The position numbers and the translations under genes were made by a program. The notes beneath the pieces are model-generated. The model saw only the letters and a program-made list of their open reading frames with translations, searched no databases and was not told where the DNA came from. Below are positions 28,149-35,691 of a DNA stretch of 64,000 nt, piece by piece; position 1 is the stretch's first letter; the number at the start of each line of letters is the position of its first letter. The DNA is taken from NCBI GenBank assembly GCA_964475955.1, contig CAYYZY010000001.1, positions 1 to 64,000 on the forward strand, written 5' to 3'. The DNA comes from DATKZH01 sp964475955 (lineage in GTDB: Bacteria; Planctomycetota; Planctomycetia; Pirellulales; Thermoguttaceae).

Positions 28149-29057
28149 TTGAGCAAGATCGCGTTTCTATTCCCCGGGCAGGGGGCCCAGTTCGTCGGGA
28201 TGGGCCGGCGTCTGGCCGAGTCGCTGCCGAGCGTGCGTCGCTTGTACGAGACGGCCTCGGAGATCCTCGGCTACGACGTGGCGACCCTCTGTTTTGAGGG
28301 TCCGGCCGAGCAGCTCGATTCCACGGTGGGGAGCCAGCCGGCCATTTTCGTCACCAGTCTGGCCGGCCTGGAGTGGCTCCGCAACGAGTCGCCCGACGTG
28401 GTCCTCTCCTGCGAGGCGGCGGCCGGGTTGAGCCTCGGCGAGTACACGGCGATGGTCTTCGCCGGAGTGATCGATTTCGAGGCGGGGCTCCCGCTGGTCC
28501 AGCAGCGCGGGGTGGCGATGCAGGAGGCGGCCGACGCCACCCCCAGCGGTATGGTCAGCATCCTCGGCCTGGAACGCGTCGAGGTGGAGGCCCTTTGCGA
28601 TCGGGCGCGCGGCGACGACGTGCTGGAAATCGCCAACCTCCTCTGCCCGGCCAACATCGTGATTTCCGGAAGCAACGCCGCCTGCGAACGGGCCGCGGAG
28701 ATGGCCCCTTCCATGGGGGCCATGAAGGCGGTCCCCCTGGCGGTCGCCGGGGCCTTCCACACGGGCATCATGCGCCCGGCCGACGAACGGCTGGCCGAGG
28801 CCCTGGAGGGCGTGCCCATGCAGCGGCCCAAGATCCCGGTGATCTCCAACGTCGACGCCCGGCCTCACGACGATTCGGAAGAGATCCGCCAACTGCTCAT
28901 CCAGCAGGTGCTCCACCCGGTCCGCTGGGAGGAGTCGATGCGGCACCTGTTGGCCGAAGGGTTCGACTCCTATTATGAAGTCGGGCCGGGCCGCGTGCTG
29001 CGCGGGTTGTTGCGCCGCATCGAGCGAAAGGTGGCCTGCCAGTGCATCGACGTGTGA
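28149..29057 (+). CDS. fabD: malonyl-CoA:ACP transacylase
   Basis: A 302-residue protein starting at TTG (no ATG in frame nearby) with MSKIAFLFPGQGAQFVGMGR. The nucleophile Ser95 lies in AAGLSLGEYTAMVFAG and the catalytic His204 in AVAGAFHTGIM. It transfers malonyl from CoA to acyl carrier protein to feed fatty-acid elongation in the cytoplasm. Length is standard. It follows rpmF by 56 bases and precedes fabG by about 230 bases, a looser spacing than a tight operon. Confidence 0.95.
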   Translation: MSKIAFLFPGQGAQFVGMGRRLAESLPSVRRLYETASEILGYDVATLCFEGPAEQLDSTVGSQPAIFVTSLAGLEWLRNESPDVVLSCEAAAGLSLGEYTAMVFAGVIDFEAGLPLVQQRGVAMQEAADATPSGMVSILGLERVEVEALCDRARGDDVLEIANLLCPANIVISGSNAACERAAEMAPSMGAMKAVPLAVAGAFHTGIMRPADERLAEALEGVPMQRPKIPVISNVDARPHDDSEEIRQLLIQQVLHPVRWEESMRHLLAEGFDSYYEVGPGRVLRGLLRRIERKVACQCIDV

Positions 29058-29202
29058 GGGGGGCGGAGACAAAGGCCTCGCGTCAGAAGTAGGCGACGCG
29101 TGGGGCTCGTACCTCGACCCATCGGCGAGAATCCAACCGGAAGGCGCGCGGGTCTCGTACGTCGACCTACCCTCCGCTTCGGTTTCGACCGATCGCCAGC
29201 GA

Positions 29203-29239
29203 TCGGTGTCAGTCTATTTATCATGATTCGGTGTCAGTC
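29203..29239 (+). repeat. short direct repeat between fabD and fabG
   Basis: TCGGTGTCAGTC occurs twice (29203-29214 and 29228-29239), flanking TATTTATCATGAT. Similar strings are reminiscent of short dispersed mobile remnants, but only this pair is seen in the window. Confidence 0.55.
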
Positions 29240-29289
29240 GTGGTCATGCTGAGTATTTTGACCTTTCCTCGCAGGATGAGGGCCAAACG

Positions 29290-30060
29290 ATGAGCCATCC
29301 GAGCCAGGGGCGGATCGCCACCGACCTCGGCGGCCAGGTCGCGACCGTGACCGGCGCGGGCCGCGGGCTCGGCCGGCTGGTCGCCGAGGTGCTCGCCGGG
29401 GCCGGCGCGCGCGTGGCCTGCGTCGACGTCCAGGCCGAATTGCTCGCCGAGACGATCGCGCGCATCGAGGCGGCCGGGGGCACCGCCGCCGCTTTCCCCT
29501 GCGACGTGACCAACAGCGGGCAAGTGGGCGAAGTCGTCGGGGCGGTGGTCGAGAAGTGGGGCGGCCCGGGCATCCTCGTCAACAACGCCGGAATCACGCG
29601 CGACAACGTCGTCATGCGCATGAAGGACGACCAGTTCGACGCCGTGATCGCCGTCAACCTCCGCGGCACGTTCCTTTTCACCCGGGCGGCGGCCAAGCCG
29701 ATGATGAAGGCGCGGCGTGGGCGGATCATCAACATGGCGAGCGTGTCGGGTATGATGGGCAACCCCGGACAAACCAACTACTCGGCGTCGAAGGCCGGGG
29801 TGATCGGCTTGACGCGCACGGTCGCCCGGGAACTGGCCGGACGGAACATCACCGTCAACGCCGTCGCGCCCGGTTTCATCGCCACCGAGATGACCGCCGC
29901 GCTGGGCGAGGAGGTGCTTGAGGAGGTCAAGAAGCGGACGCCGCTGGGCCGGCTGGGCGACCCGCAAGACGTGGCCGACGCCGTGCTCTACCTGGCCAGC
30001 GACGCCGCCGGATTCATTACCGGGCAAGTCATTGTGGTCGATGGAGGGCTGACGGCGTAG
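29290..30060 (+). CDS. fabG: 3-oxoacyl-ACP reductase
   Basis: A 256-residue short-chain dehydrogenase that reduces 3-oxoacyl-ACP with NADPH. It has TGAGRGLG (21-28), VNNAGITRDN, ASVSGMMGNPGQTNYSASKA with Tyr164 and Lys168 of the catalytic set, and the substrate-loop/terminus VAPGFIATEMTAALGEEV and FITGQVIVVDGGLTA. The NNAGITRDNVVMRMKDDQF segment is FabG-specific rather than general SDR. It is the second of four fatty-acid genes on this strand. Confidence 0.93.
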   Translation: MSHPSQGRIATDLGGQVATVTGAGRGLGRLVAEVLAGAGARVACVDVQAELLAETIARIEAAGGTAAAFPCDVTNSGQVGEVVGAVVEKWGGPGILVNNAGITRDNVVMRMKDDQFDAVIAVNLRGTFLFTRAAAKPMMKARRGRIINMASVSGMMGNPGQTNYSASKAGVIGLTRTVARELAGRNITVNAVAPGFIATEMTAALGEEVLEEVKKRTPLGRLGDPQDVADAVLYLASDAAGFITGQVIVVDGGLTA

Positions 30061-30280
30061 CTCGCAGAACCGGCTGTCGCGGGGACGATCCTCCCGGCTC
30101 GCGTCCCTCGCCCGGCGCACCTTCGCCATCGGTCGGGCCTCCGGTTCCGTGGGGCGATCGGCGCTTGATTTGAGGGGGGCGGCCCGCCTTGAGAAGTTGG
30201 CGAAAAAGGCGCGCGCGGCCGCCGAAAATACGGCGATCGCGATATGGACACGGAGGGTCAAAGTCGGTATTGTTGGTGGG
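30061..30280. other. intergenic stretch after fabG
   Basis: Part of a 345-base gap before acpP. Nothing recognisable lies here; the promoter and leader structures of acpP follow. Confidence 0.4.
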
Positions 30281-30309
30281 TTGTCACGAAACCAGGCAAA
30301 GTGTACTAT
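30281..30309 (+). promoter_or_regulatory. strong vegetative promoter for acpP-fabF
   Basis: TTGTCA, a 17-base spacer and TACTAT, about 97 bases before the acpP start. This gives acpP and fabF an own promoter apart from fabD-fabG. Confidence 0.6.
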
Positions 30310-30330
30310 CTGGACCGTCTAGGGCATAAT

Positions 30331-30372
30331 CGGTCGAAATGACCGGCCGCGGGGGGTTTTTTCTGTCCCCCC
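30331..30372 (+). promoter_or_regulatory. acpP leader hairpins
   Basis: CGGTC (30331-30335) pairs with GACCG (30341-30345), and six G (30351-30356) pair with six C (30367-30372) across TTTTTTCTGT. Both lie between the promoter and the AGGAGG at 30391. They could set mRNA stability or act as an attenuator; function is inferred only. Confidence 0.35.
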
Positions 30373-30405
30373 ATAAGAAGTGTGCTCATCAGGAGGATCG
30401 TCAAG

Positions 30406-30672
30406 GTGGCCTCAGTCGAAGAACGCGTGATTGAGATTGTTGGCGAACAGTTGGGTGTGAGCAAGGATCAGATCTCTCGGGAGACTTCCTTCGTCAACGA
30501 TCTGGGTGCCGACTCGCTCGACACGGTGGAGTTGGTCATGGAACTCGAAGAGGAGTTCGATATCAACATCCCCGACGACGCGGCGGAGAAGATCCAAACC
30601 GTCGGACAGGCCATCGATCACATCGAGGCCGCCGTCAGTGCAACCGGTCAGCAGGACCAAGACGACGATTAG
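30406..30672 (+). CDS. acpP: acyl carrier protein
   Basis: An 88-residue acidic protein that carries the growing acyl chain on phosphopantetheine. GTG at 30406 with AGGAGG (30391-30396) is the start; an upstream in-frame ATG-less extension is unlikely. The prosthetic-group site is Ser37 in DLGADSLDTVELVMELEEEF. The C-terminal tail GQQDQDDD is longer and more acidic than in E. coli. fabF follows 5 bases after the stop, the usual acpP-fabF pair. Confidence 0.95.
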   Translation: MASVEERVIEIVGEQLGVSKDQISRETSFVNDLGADSLDTVELVMELEEEFDINIPDDAAEKIQTVGQAIDHIEAAVSATGQQDQDDD

Positions 30673-30677
30673 CCCTT

Positions 30678-31913
30678 ATGAAACGCCGTGTTGTTGTAAC
30701 CGGGCTTGGGGCGATCACATCCCTCAGTTGCCAGGTGGAAGACCTGTGGACCCGCGTCTGCAACGGTGAGAGCGGGATCCGCAGCATCCAGCGGTTCGAC
30801 GCCTCGCAGTTCCGATCGCAGATCGGCGGAGAGCTGCGCGACTGGACCACCGACGGATTCGTGCCCGGCAAGGAGGCCAAACGCCTCGATCGCTTCGCGC
30901 AGTTCGCGCTGGTCGGGGCGATGGAAGCCGTCCGGCACGCGGGGATCGATTTCTCCCGGGCCGACGTCTGCCGTTGCGGCGTGATCCTCGGTTCGGGAGT
31001 CGGGGGCTTGCGCGAGATCGAGGTGCAGCATTCGCGCATGCTCGACAAGGGCCCGACCAAGGTCTCGGCTTTCACCGTGCCCAAGATGATGTCGAACGCC
31101 GCCAGCGGGCACGTCTCGATCCAGTTCGGCCTCCAGGGGCCGAACCTCGCGGTGGCCACGGCCTGCGCCAGTGCCTCGCACGCGATCGGCGACGCCTTTC
31201 GCGTCATCCGCAACGGCGACGCCGACCTGATGATCACCGGTGGGAGCGAGGCCGCGGTCACTCCGCTGGGGATGGCGGCGTTCAGCTCGATGCGGGCCCT
31301 GTCGGAGCGCAACGACAATCCGGCCAGGGCCAGCCGGCCGTTCGACGCCGATCGCGATGGATTCGTCCTCAGCGAAGGGGCCGGCATCCTCGTCCTTGAA
31401 GAACTCGAGTACGCGAAGGCCCGCGGCGCCCAGATCTACGCCGAAGTGCTCGGCAGCGGTGCCACCGCCGACGGCAGCCATATCACCCAGCCCGACAAGG
31501 AAGGCGTCGGCGCCGCCCGGGCCATGAGGCTCGCCCTGAACGACGCCGAGCTCGACCCGTCGAAGGTCGACTACATCAACGCCCACGGCACGAGCACCCA
31601 GCTCGGCGACCAGGCGGAGACGACCGCCGTCAAGACCGTCTTCGGGGAACACGCGCGCAAGCTGGCGATCTCCAGCACGAAGAGCCAGCTCGGCCATATG
31701 TTGGGCGCCAGCGGCGGCGTGGAATTGGTGCTCACGGTGCTTGCCATCCGGAGGGGGGTGGTGCCGCCGACGATCAACTACGAAAAGCCCGACCCACACT
31801 GCGACCTCGACTACACGCCCAACGACGCGCGCAATCGGCGAATCTCCGTGGCCATGTCGAACAGCTTCGGGTTCGGCGGCCACAACGCCTCGCTGGTCGT
31901 CGGGGCTGTGTAG
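30678..31913 (+). CDS. fabF: 3-oxoacyl-ACP synthase II
   Basis: A 411-residue condensing enzyme that elongates acyl-ACP with malonyl-ACP. Catalytic residues fall at Cys163 (ATACASASHA), His303 (NAHGTSTQLGD) and His340 (SQLGHMLGASGG), exactly the E. coli FabF numbering. The thiolase-fold ends are complete (MKRRVVVTGLGAITSLS, SNSFGFGGHNASLVV). It is translated right after acpP. A second, catalytically altered relative lies at 34 kb. Confidence 0.96.
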   Translation: MKRRVVVTGLGAITSLSCQVEDLWTRVCNGESGIRSIQRFDASQFRSQIGGELRDWTTDGFVPGKEAKRLDRFAQFALVGAMEAVRHAGIDFSRADVCRCGVILGSGVGGLREIEVQHSRMLDKGPTKVSAFTVPKMMSNAASGHVSIQFGLQGPNLAVATACASASHAIGDAFRVIRNGDADLMITGGSEAAVTPLGMAAFSSMRALSERNDNPARASRPFDADRDGFVLSEGAGILVLEELEYAKARGAQIYAEVLGSGATADGSHITQPDKEGVGAARAMRLALNDAELDPSKVDYINAHGTSTQLGDQAETTAVKTVFGEHARKLAISSTKSQLGHMLGASGGVELVLTVLAIRRGVVPPTINYEKPDPHCDLDYTPNDARNRRISVAMSNSFGFGGHNASLVVGAV

Positions 31914-32002
31914 ACGCGACGCACAGCCCCCGATTCCGCGGATTCTCCGCAAACCCCACATTCCGGGCTACATGGTGCATGCCCGTTTCTCGGGCATCGG
32001 TA

Positions 32003-32031
32003 TTGTCTTGCGCCGGCGACGCGCCTATACT
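32003..32031 (+). promoter_or_regulatory. vegetative promoter for the secretin-like gene
   Basis: TTGTCT, a 17-base spacer and TATACT, about 180 bases upstream of the start at 32210. Confidence 0.5.
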
Positions 32032-32209
32032 GCCCGCCCCGAATACTCGCAGGTTTCACCAAACGATGGGCTGGCTGGCGTGCGAGTCCCGTAGTCGCAC
32101 GGCGCCGGGCCCCGGCCTCGCCCGATCCGGGGCCGACCCGATGCGGGAGCCGTTTGGCCCCCCTGCCCCTTATCCGGATCCGGGATCACTTCAGCAAGGA
32201 GGCTGAAGC

Positions 32210-33496
32210 ATGTTGGCGCGATCTCTGGTTGTTGCGATCATGGTTTTCGCTGCGATGGCCCCCCTCGTTTGGGGCCAAGCTGCGACCTCCCCGGCCCAGG
32301 ACAATGCTCCGACCGACTGGCAGCCGCCTGCGGAAAAGCGCCAAGCCGCGTCGTCGTCGACCCCGGCGGCCGGCGACCGCTCGGCAAGCACCACGTTCTC
32401 CCGCCCCGATACGTCCGGCGCCGCGCCGGACGGCGCCTCCGCCCAGGGTGCCGCGGCTGCCGGGGCCCCACGCCGGCCCATCGCCAAGGTCACGACCGGC
32501 AACGGCAAGTTGCCGAACGAGCACGGGCAGCTTTATCGCGAGTACGACATCAGCCCCTACACGCTCCGCGTCACCTCCACGACCCACCCCGAACAGGCGA
32601 TCGTCGACTGGGTGCTCCGGGAGACGGGCTACGAGGCGTGGTTCTGCGGGCCGGTGGCCGTGCTCAACGCCGACTCGCGAGCGCTGCGCGTCTACCATAC
32701 CCCGGAAATGCACGAGACCGTCGCCGACATCGTCGACCGCTTCGTCAGCAGCGAGGCGCAGGCCGAGGCGTTCGGTCTGCGGGTGGTGAGCCTGAGTCAT
32801 CCGAACTGGCGGGCTCGGGCCCAACAACTGCTTCAGCCGGTGCAGGTGCAGACGCCTGGCGTGCAGGCGTGGCTGCTCCAGAAGGAGGACGCAGCCGTTT
32901 TGCTGGCCGAGTTGCAGCGCCGAAGCGACTACCGCGAGCACAGCTCCCCACACCTGCTGGTCAACAACGGGCAGTCCTCCGTGGTCTCGGCGACGCGGGG
33001 GCGCAACTACGTGCGGAGCGCCGTACTCCGCACCGACGGCTGGCCGGGTTTCGAGCCGGAGGTAGGCGTCATCGACGAGGGCTTCTCGCTGGAGTTCAGC
33101 CCGCTGCTATCGGTCGACGGGCGGATGATCGACGCCACGATCAAGTGCGAGATCGACCAAGTGGAGAAGATGGTGCCCGTCCCGCTCGACGTCCCCGCCG
33201 GCGTGGCGCCGCGACAGCGAACGAAGATCGAGGTGCCGCAGATGTCGCACTTCCGCTTCCACGAGCGGTTCCGCTGGCCGGTCGAGCAGGTGCTGCTGGT
33301 CGGGTTCGGCATGGTGGCGCTGCCCGTGCCCAGCGAGGGCCAAGCGTTGGTCGCCGGCTTGCCGTTGCCCCTTCCGTCGGGGCCGCCCAGGGCCGACGTG
33401 CTGGTGTTCGTGGAAAGCAAGGGGAAGCCCAGCCAGTTGAACGTGGCGAATCAGCCGGCCGGGCGCGACACGACCAGGTATCGGGGCCGGTATTAG
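32210..33496 (+). CDS. secreted protein with secretin-like features, unknown function
   Basis: A 428-residue protein; AAGGAGG lies 7 bases before ATG and a signal peptide follows (MLARSLVVAIMVFAAMAPLV). Residues about 25-90 are a Pro/Ala/Ser-rich linker. The middle, YDISPYTLRVTSTTHPEQAI with VLNADSRALRVYHTPEMHET and VADIVDRFV, resembles a secretin N-domain. The C-terminal half, GFSLEFSPLLSVDGRMIDAT, KIEVPQMSHFRFHERFRWPV and EQVLLVGFGMVALP, recalls the secretin core strand region. It lacks the usual full-length pore domain, so it may be a planctomycete-specific relative rather than a true secretin. Repeat R2 copy B begins at the base after the stop. Confidence 0.6.
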   Translation: MLARSLVVAIMVFAAMAPLVWGQAATSPAQDNAPTDWQPPAEKRQAASSSTPAAGDRSASTTFSRPDTSGAAPDGASAQGAAAAGAPRRPIAKVTTGNGKLPNEHGQLYREYDISPYTLRVTSTTHPEQAIVDWVLRETGYEAWFCGPVAVLNADSRALRVYHTPEMHETVADIVDRFVSSEAQAEAFGLRVVSLSHPNWRARAQQLLQPVQVQTPGVQAWLLQKEDAAVLLAELQRRSDYREHSSPHLLVNNGQSSVVSATRGRNYVRSAVLRTDGWPGFEPEVGVIDEGFSLEFSPLLSVDGRMIDATIKCEIDQVEKMVPVPLDVPAGVAPRQRTKIEVPQMSHFRFHERFRWPVEQVLLVGFGMVALPVPSEGQALVAGLPLPLPSGPPRADVLVFVESKGKPSQLNVANQPAGRDTTRYRGRY

Positions 33497-33626
33497 CCCG
33501 CATTTCTCACCAGCCGGTGACACTGAACAACACGGCGCCCACACCAACCCGAAGCGCAAGCGAGGCACTGGCTTGGAGTTCGCCTCGCTTGCGCTTCGGG
33601 TTGGTGTGGCTGGTGAGAAATGCGGG
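33497..33626. repeat. long palindromic repeat R2, copy B (perfect arms)
   Basis: Outer arms 33497-33515 and 33608-33626 are 19 bases and fully complementary (CCCGCATTTCTCACCAGCC). Inner arms 33540-33565 and 33583-33608 are 26 bases and fully complementary. The element starts immediately after a stop codon and abuts repeat R1 copy 2. A possible transcription-ending hairpin, though no T-run follows. Confidence 0.92.
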
Positions 33627-33766
33627 TTAGTACCTTAGCGTAAGATCGACCAAACGGCCGACTTGGACGTGAGCGGGGCAAAACGGGTCATCACTTTGGG
33701 AAATCTGGACACCGCTCCAGGCTGCCCAATCCCGCATCCGAGTCGAACCTGCGCTGTCGCACTAAG
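33625..33766 (-). repeat. 142-bp dispersed repeat R1, copy 2 (inverted)
   Basis: Reverse complement of 23264-23404. With copy 1 it brackets about 10.2 kb holding proC, bioA, the STAS gene, rpmF, the fab genes and the secretin-like gene. Inverted orientation would permit inversion of that segment by recombination. Confidence 0.85.
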
Positions 33767-34021
33767 ATGTCGCTCCGCCCGAAACTCTCTGCTTGCCCCG
33801 GTTTGTCTCGACGGCGCCGCGACTTGGAGTTAGAATTCGATGTTCGCTTGCCCGTGAGCGAGGGTTCCCGGTAGGCACTGGCTGAAAGACGGCTCCCCCC
33901 TTGGCGTAGTGGCAGGCACACGCGATGCGCGACGACGGGCTGACGGCACACCGCGTGTGCGTGCTACTGAAGTCGGGAAGTTGGCTTTCGGTCGACTAGG
34001 AAGTTCAGAAGCGGTGGATTC
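33767..34021. other. gene-free stretch before the second ketosynthase gene
   Basis: About 255 bases beyond repeats R2 and R1. No promoter box or reading frame is convincing here. Confidence 0.4.
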
Positions 34022-35341
34022 ATGAGTCCTGCGCGACGTCGGGTCGTCATCACCGGGATGGCTGTGATCAGCCCTTTGGGGAACAGCAAGGAATCCCTCT
34101 GGGACGCACTTTGTAGCGGCCGCAGTGGCGTCGGGCCGTTGACCGTGCTCCCGCCCGGCTCCCTGCCCGTCGCTTTTGCGGGCGAGGCCCGCGAGTTTCA
34201 AGGGAAGATCGACGATTTCGGTCCGCTGGGGAAGGAACAGAAGAAGTCGATCCGCAAGGGCTTGAAGGTGATGTGCCGCGAGTGCCAGATGGCGGTTGCC
34301 GCCGCCCAGAAGGCGCTGACCGACGCGGGCCTGGCGTTCGGCCAGTACGATCCGGCCCGCACGGGCGTGAATTTCGGCAGCGATTACATGCTTACGCTGC
34401 CCGGCGAGTTCACCGAGGGGATTCGCCAGTGCCTGAGTGCGGAGGGCGGGTTCGAGTATTCGCGTTGGGCGCCGGAGGGGATGCCGAAGATGTCGCCCTT
34501 GTGGCTGCTGAAGTACCTGCCGAACATGCCGGCCAGCCACATCGCCATCTACAACGATCTGCGGGGGCCCAACAACTCGCTCACGCACCGGGAAGCCGCC
34601 TCGAACCTTGCGGTGGCCGAGGCGTATCAGACGATCGTGCGGGATCAAGCCGACATCGTTCTCGCCGGAGCGACCGGCACCCGGCTGCACCCGTTGAAGG
34701 CGGTCCACGTGCTCCAACAGGAGGAGGTGGCTTCCGGCAACGGCGATCCGACGCGGGCCAGCCGGCCGTTCGACCGCGACCGGTCGGGGATGGTCCTCGG
34801 CGAAGGGGCCGGCACGGTGGTGCTCGAAGAGCTGGCGTCGGCCCAGGCGCGGGGCGCCACGATCTACGCCGAGGTTGTGGGCGGTGCGTCGAGTTCGGTG
34901 GCCGATCGCAACCTGGTGGCCCGTCGCGACCAAGCGATGGCCAACGCGCTGACGGCGGCGCTTCGCAACGGCGGGATCGCGCCCGAAGATCTGGGCCACC
35001 TCCACAGCCATGGCTTGAGCACCCGGACGACCGACGTGGAAGAAGCCCGGGCGATCAACCGGGTGTTCGGCGACCGGGCCAAGTCGTTGCCGGTGGTGGC
35101 CGCGAAGGGGCATTTCGGCAACCTGGGTGCCGGCAGCGGCGTCGTGGAGTTGATCGCCAGCGTGATGGCGCTGGGGCACGGCGAGCTGTTCCCGATCCTC
35201 AATTACGAATCGCCCGATCCGGAATGCCCCATTGCGGGGGTGAGGGAGTCGGGCGTCGATGCGGGGAGCAGCTTCGTGAATCTGAACGTCACTCCTCAAG
35301 GGCAAGCGAGCGCGGTGGCTATCCGCTCCTTTGGGGGGTAG
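34022..35341 (+). CDS. beta-ketoacyl synthase-like protein with catalytic Cys replaced by Glu
   Basis: A 439-residue thiolase-fold protein of the KAS I/II family: RRRVVITGMAVISPLGNSKE at the start, FDRDRSGMVLGEGAGTVVLE, and the two active-site His at 330 (HLHSHGLST) and 364 (AKGHFGNLGAGSG). At the place of the nucleophilic Cys in FabF (GPNLAVATACASASHA) this protein reads GPNNSLTHREAASNLA, so the Cys is Glu191 (GAA at 34592-34594). Condensation by the normal route should be impossible. A decarboxylating or chain-length-factor-like role, or a heterodimer with FabF, is conceivable: known KS-beta/decarboxylase forms use Gln at this place. It is monocistronic and flanked upstream by R2/R1 repeats. 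Confidence 0.85.
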   Translation: MSPARRRVVITGMAVISPLGNSKESLWDALCSGRSGVGPLTVLPPGSLPVAFAGEAREFQGKIDDFGPLGKEQKKSIRKGLKVMCRECQMAVAAAQKALTDAGLAFGQYDPARTGVNFGSDYMLTLPGEFTEGIRQCLSAEGGFEYSRWAPEGMPKMSPLWLLKYLPNMPASHIAIYNDLRGPNNSLTHREAASNLAVAEAYQTIVRDQADIVLAGATGTRLHPLKAVHVLQQEEVASGNGDPTRASRPFDRDRSGMVLGEGAGTVVLEELASAQARGATIYAEVVGGASSSVADRNLVARRDQAMANALTAALRNGGIAPEDLGHLHSHGLSTRTTDVEEARAINRVFGDRAKSLPVVAAKGHFGNLGAGSGVVELIASVMALGHGELFPILNYESPDPECPIAGVRESGVDAGSSFVNLNVTPQGQASAVAIRSFGG

Positions 35342-35436
35342 TTTGTGGCTCGCCGTCGGGAAGGATCGGCTTTGGCCAGGCTGAGTCGTACGCCGGGCGT
35401 GCCGGGCGTGCCCCACGCTAGGGTAGCGCCCCCGCC
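35342..35436. other. short intergenic stretch before the nusA promoter
   Basis: First part of a 350-base gap; no structure recognised. Confidence 0.3.
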
Positions 35437-35465
35437 TTGACACCCCGCCGATCGCCCGGTATCTT
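35437..35465 (+). promoter_or_regulatory. strong vegetative promoter for the nusA operon
   Basis: A perfect TTGACA, a 17-base spacer and TATCTT, about 225 bases before the nusA start. The long leader has room for control by NusA itself, as in other bacteria, but no specific element is recognised. Confidence 0.6.
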
Positions 35466-35691
35466 TACCAGATTACATGGCCCACTAAGCTGCGGTTTGG
35501 CCGTCGGTTACGGTCGGCCCATGTCTTTTGGCCAGGCACATGCGTGCAGGCGGGACATGGGATGGGGGGAGGAGCATGCGCTTCCCCCGACGATCATGCG
35601 CCGGGTCGCCGAGGCGAAGTGGGTCCCGTCTTCTCAGGAGAAGGCGGCCCTGCGGACGGCCAAGAATCCGGCGGAGGAAAGTGAAAAATCG

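Noticed and set aside
33730..33766. A GGTTCGACTC string (minus strand) resembling a tRNA T-loop
   Set aside because: No acceptor, D or anticodon stems fit around it; it is part of repeat R1.
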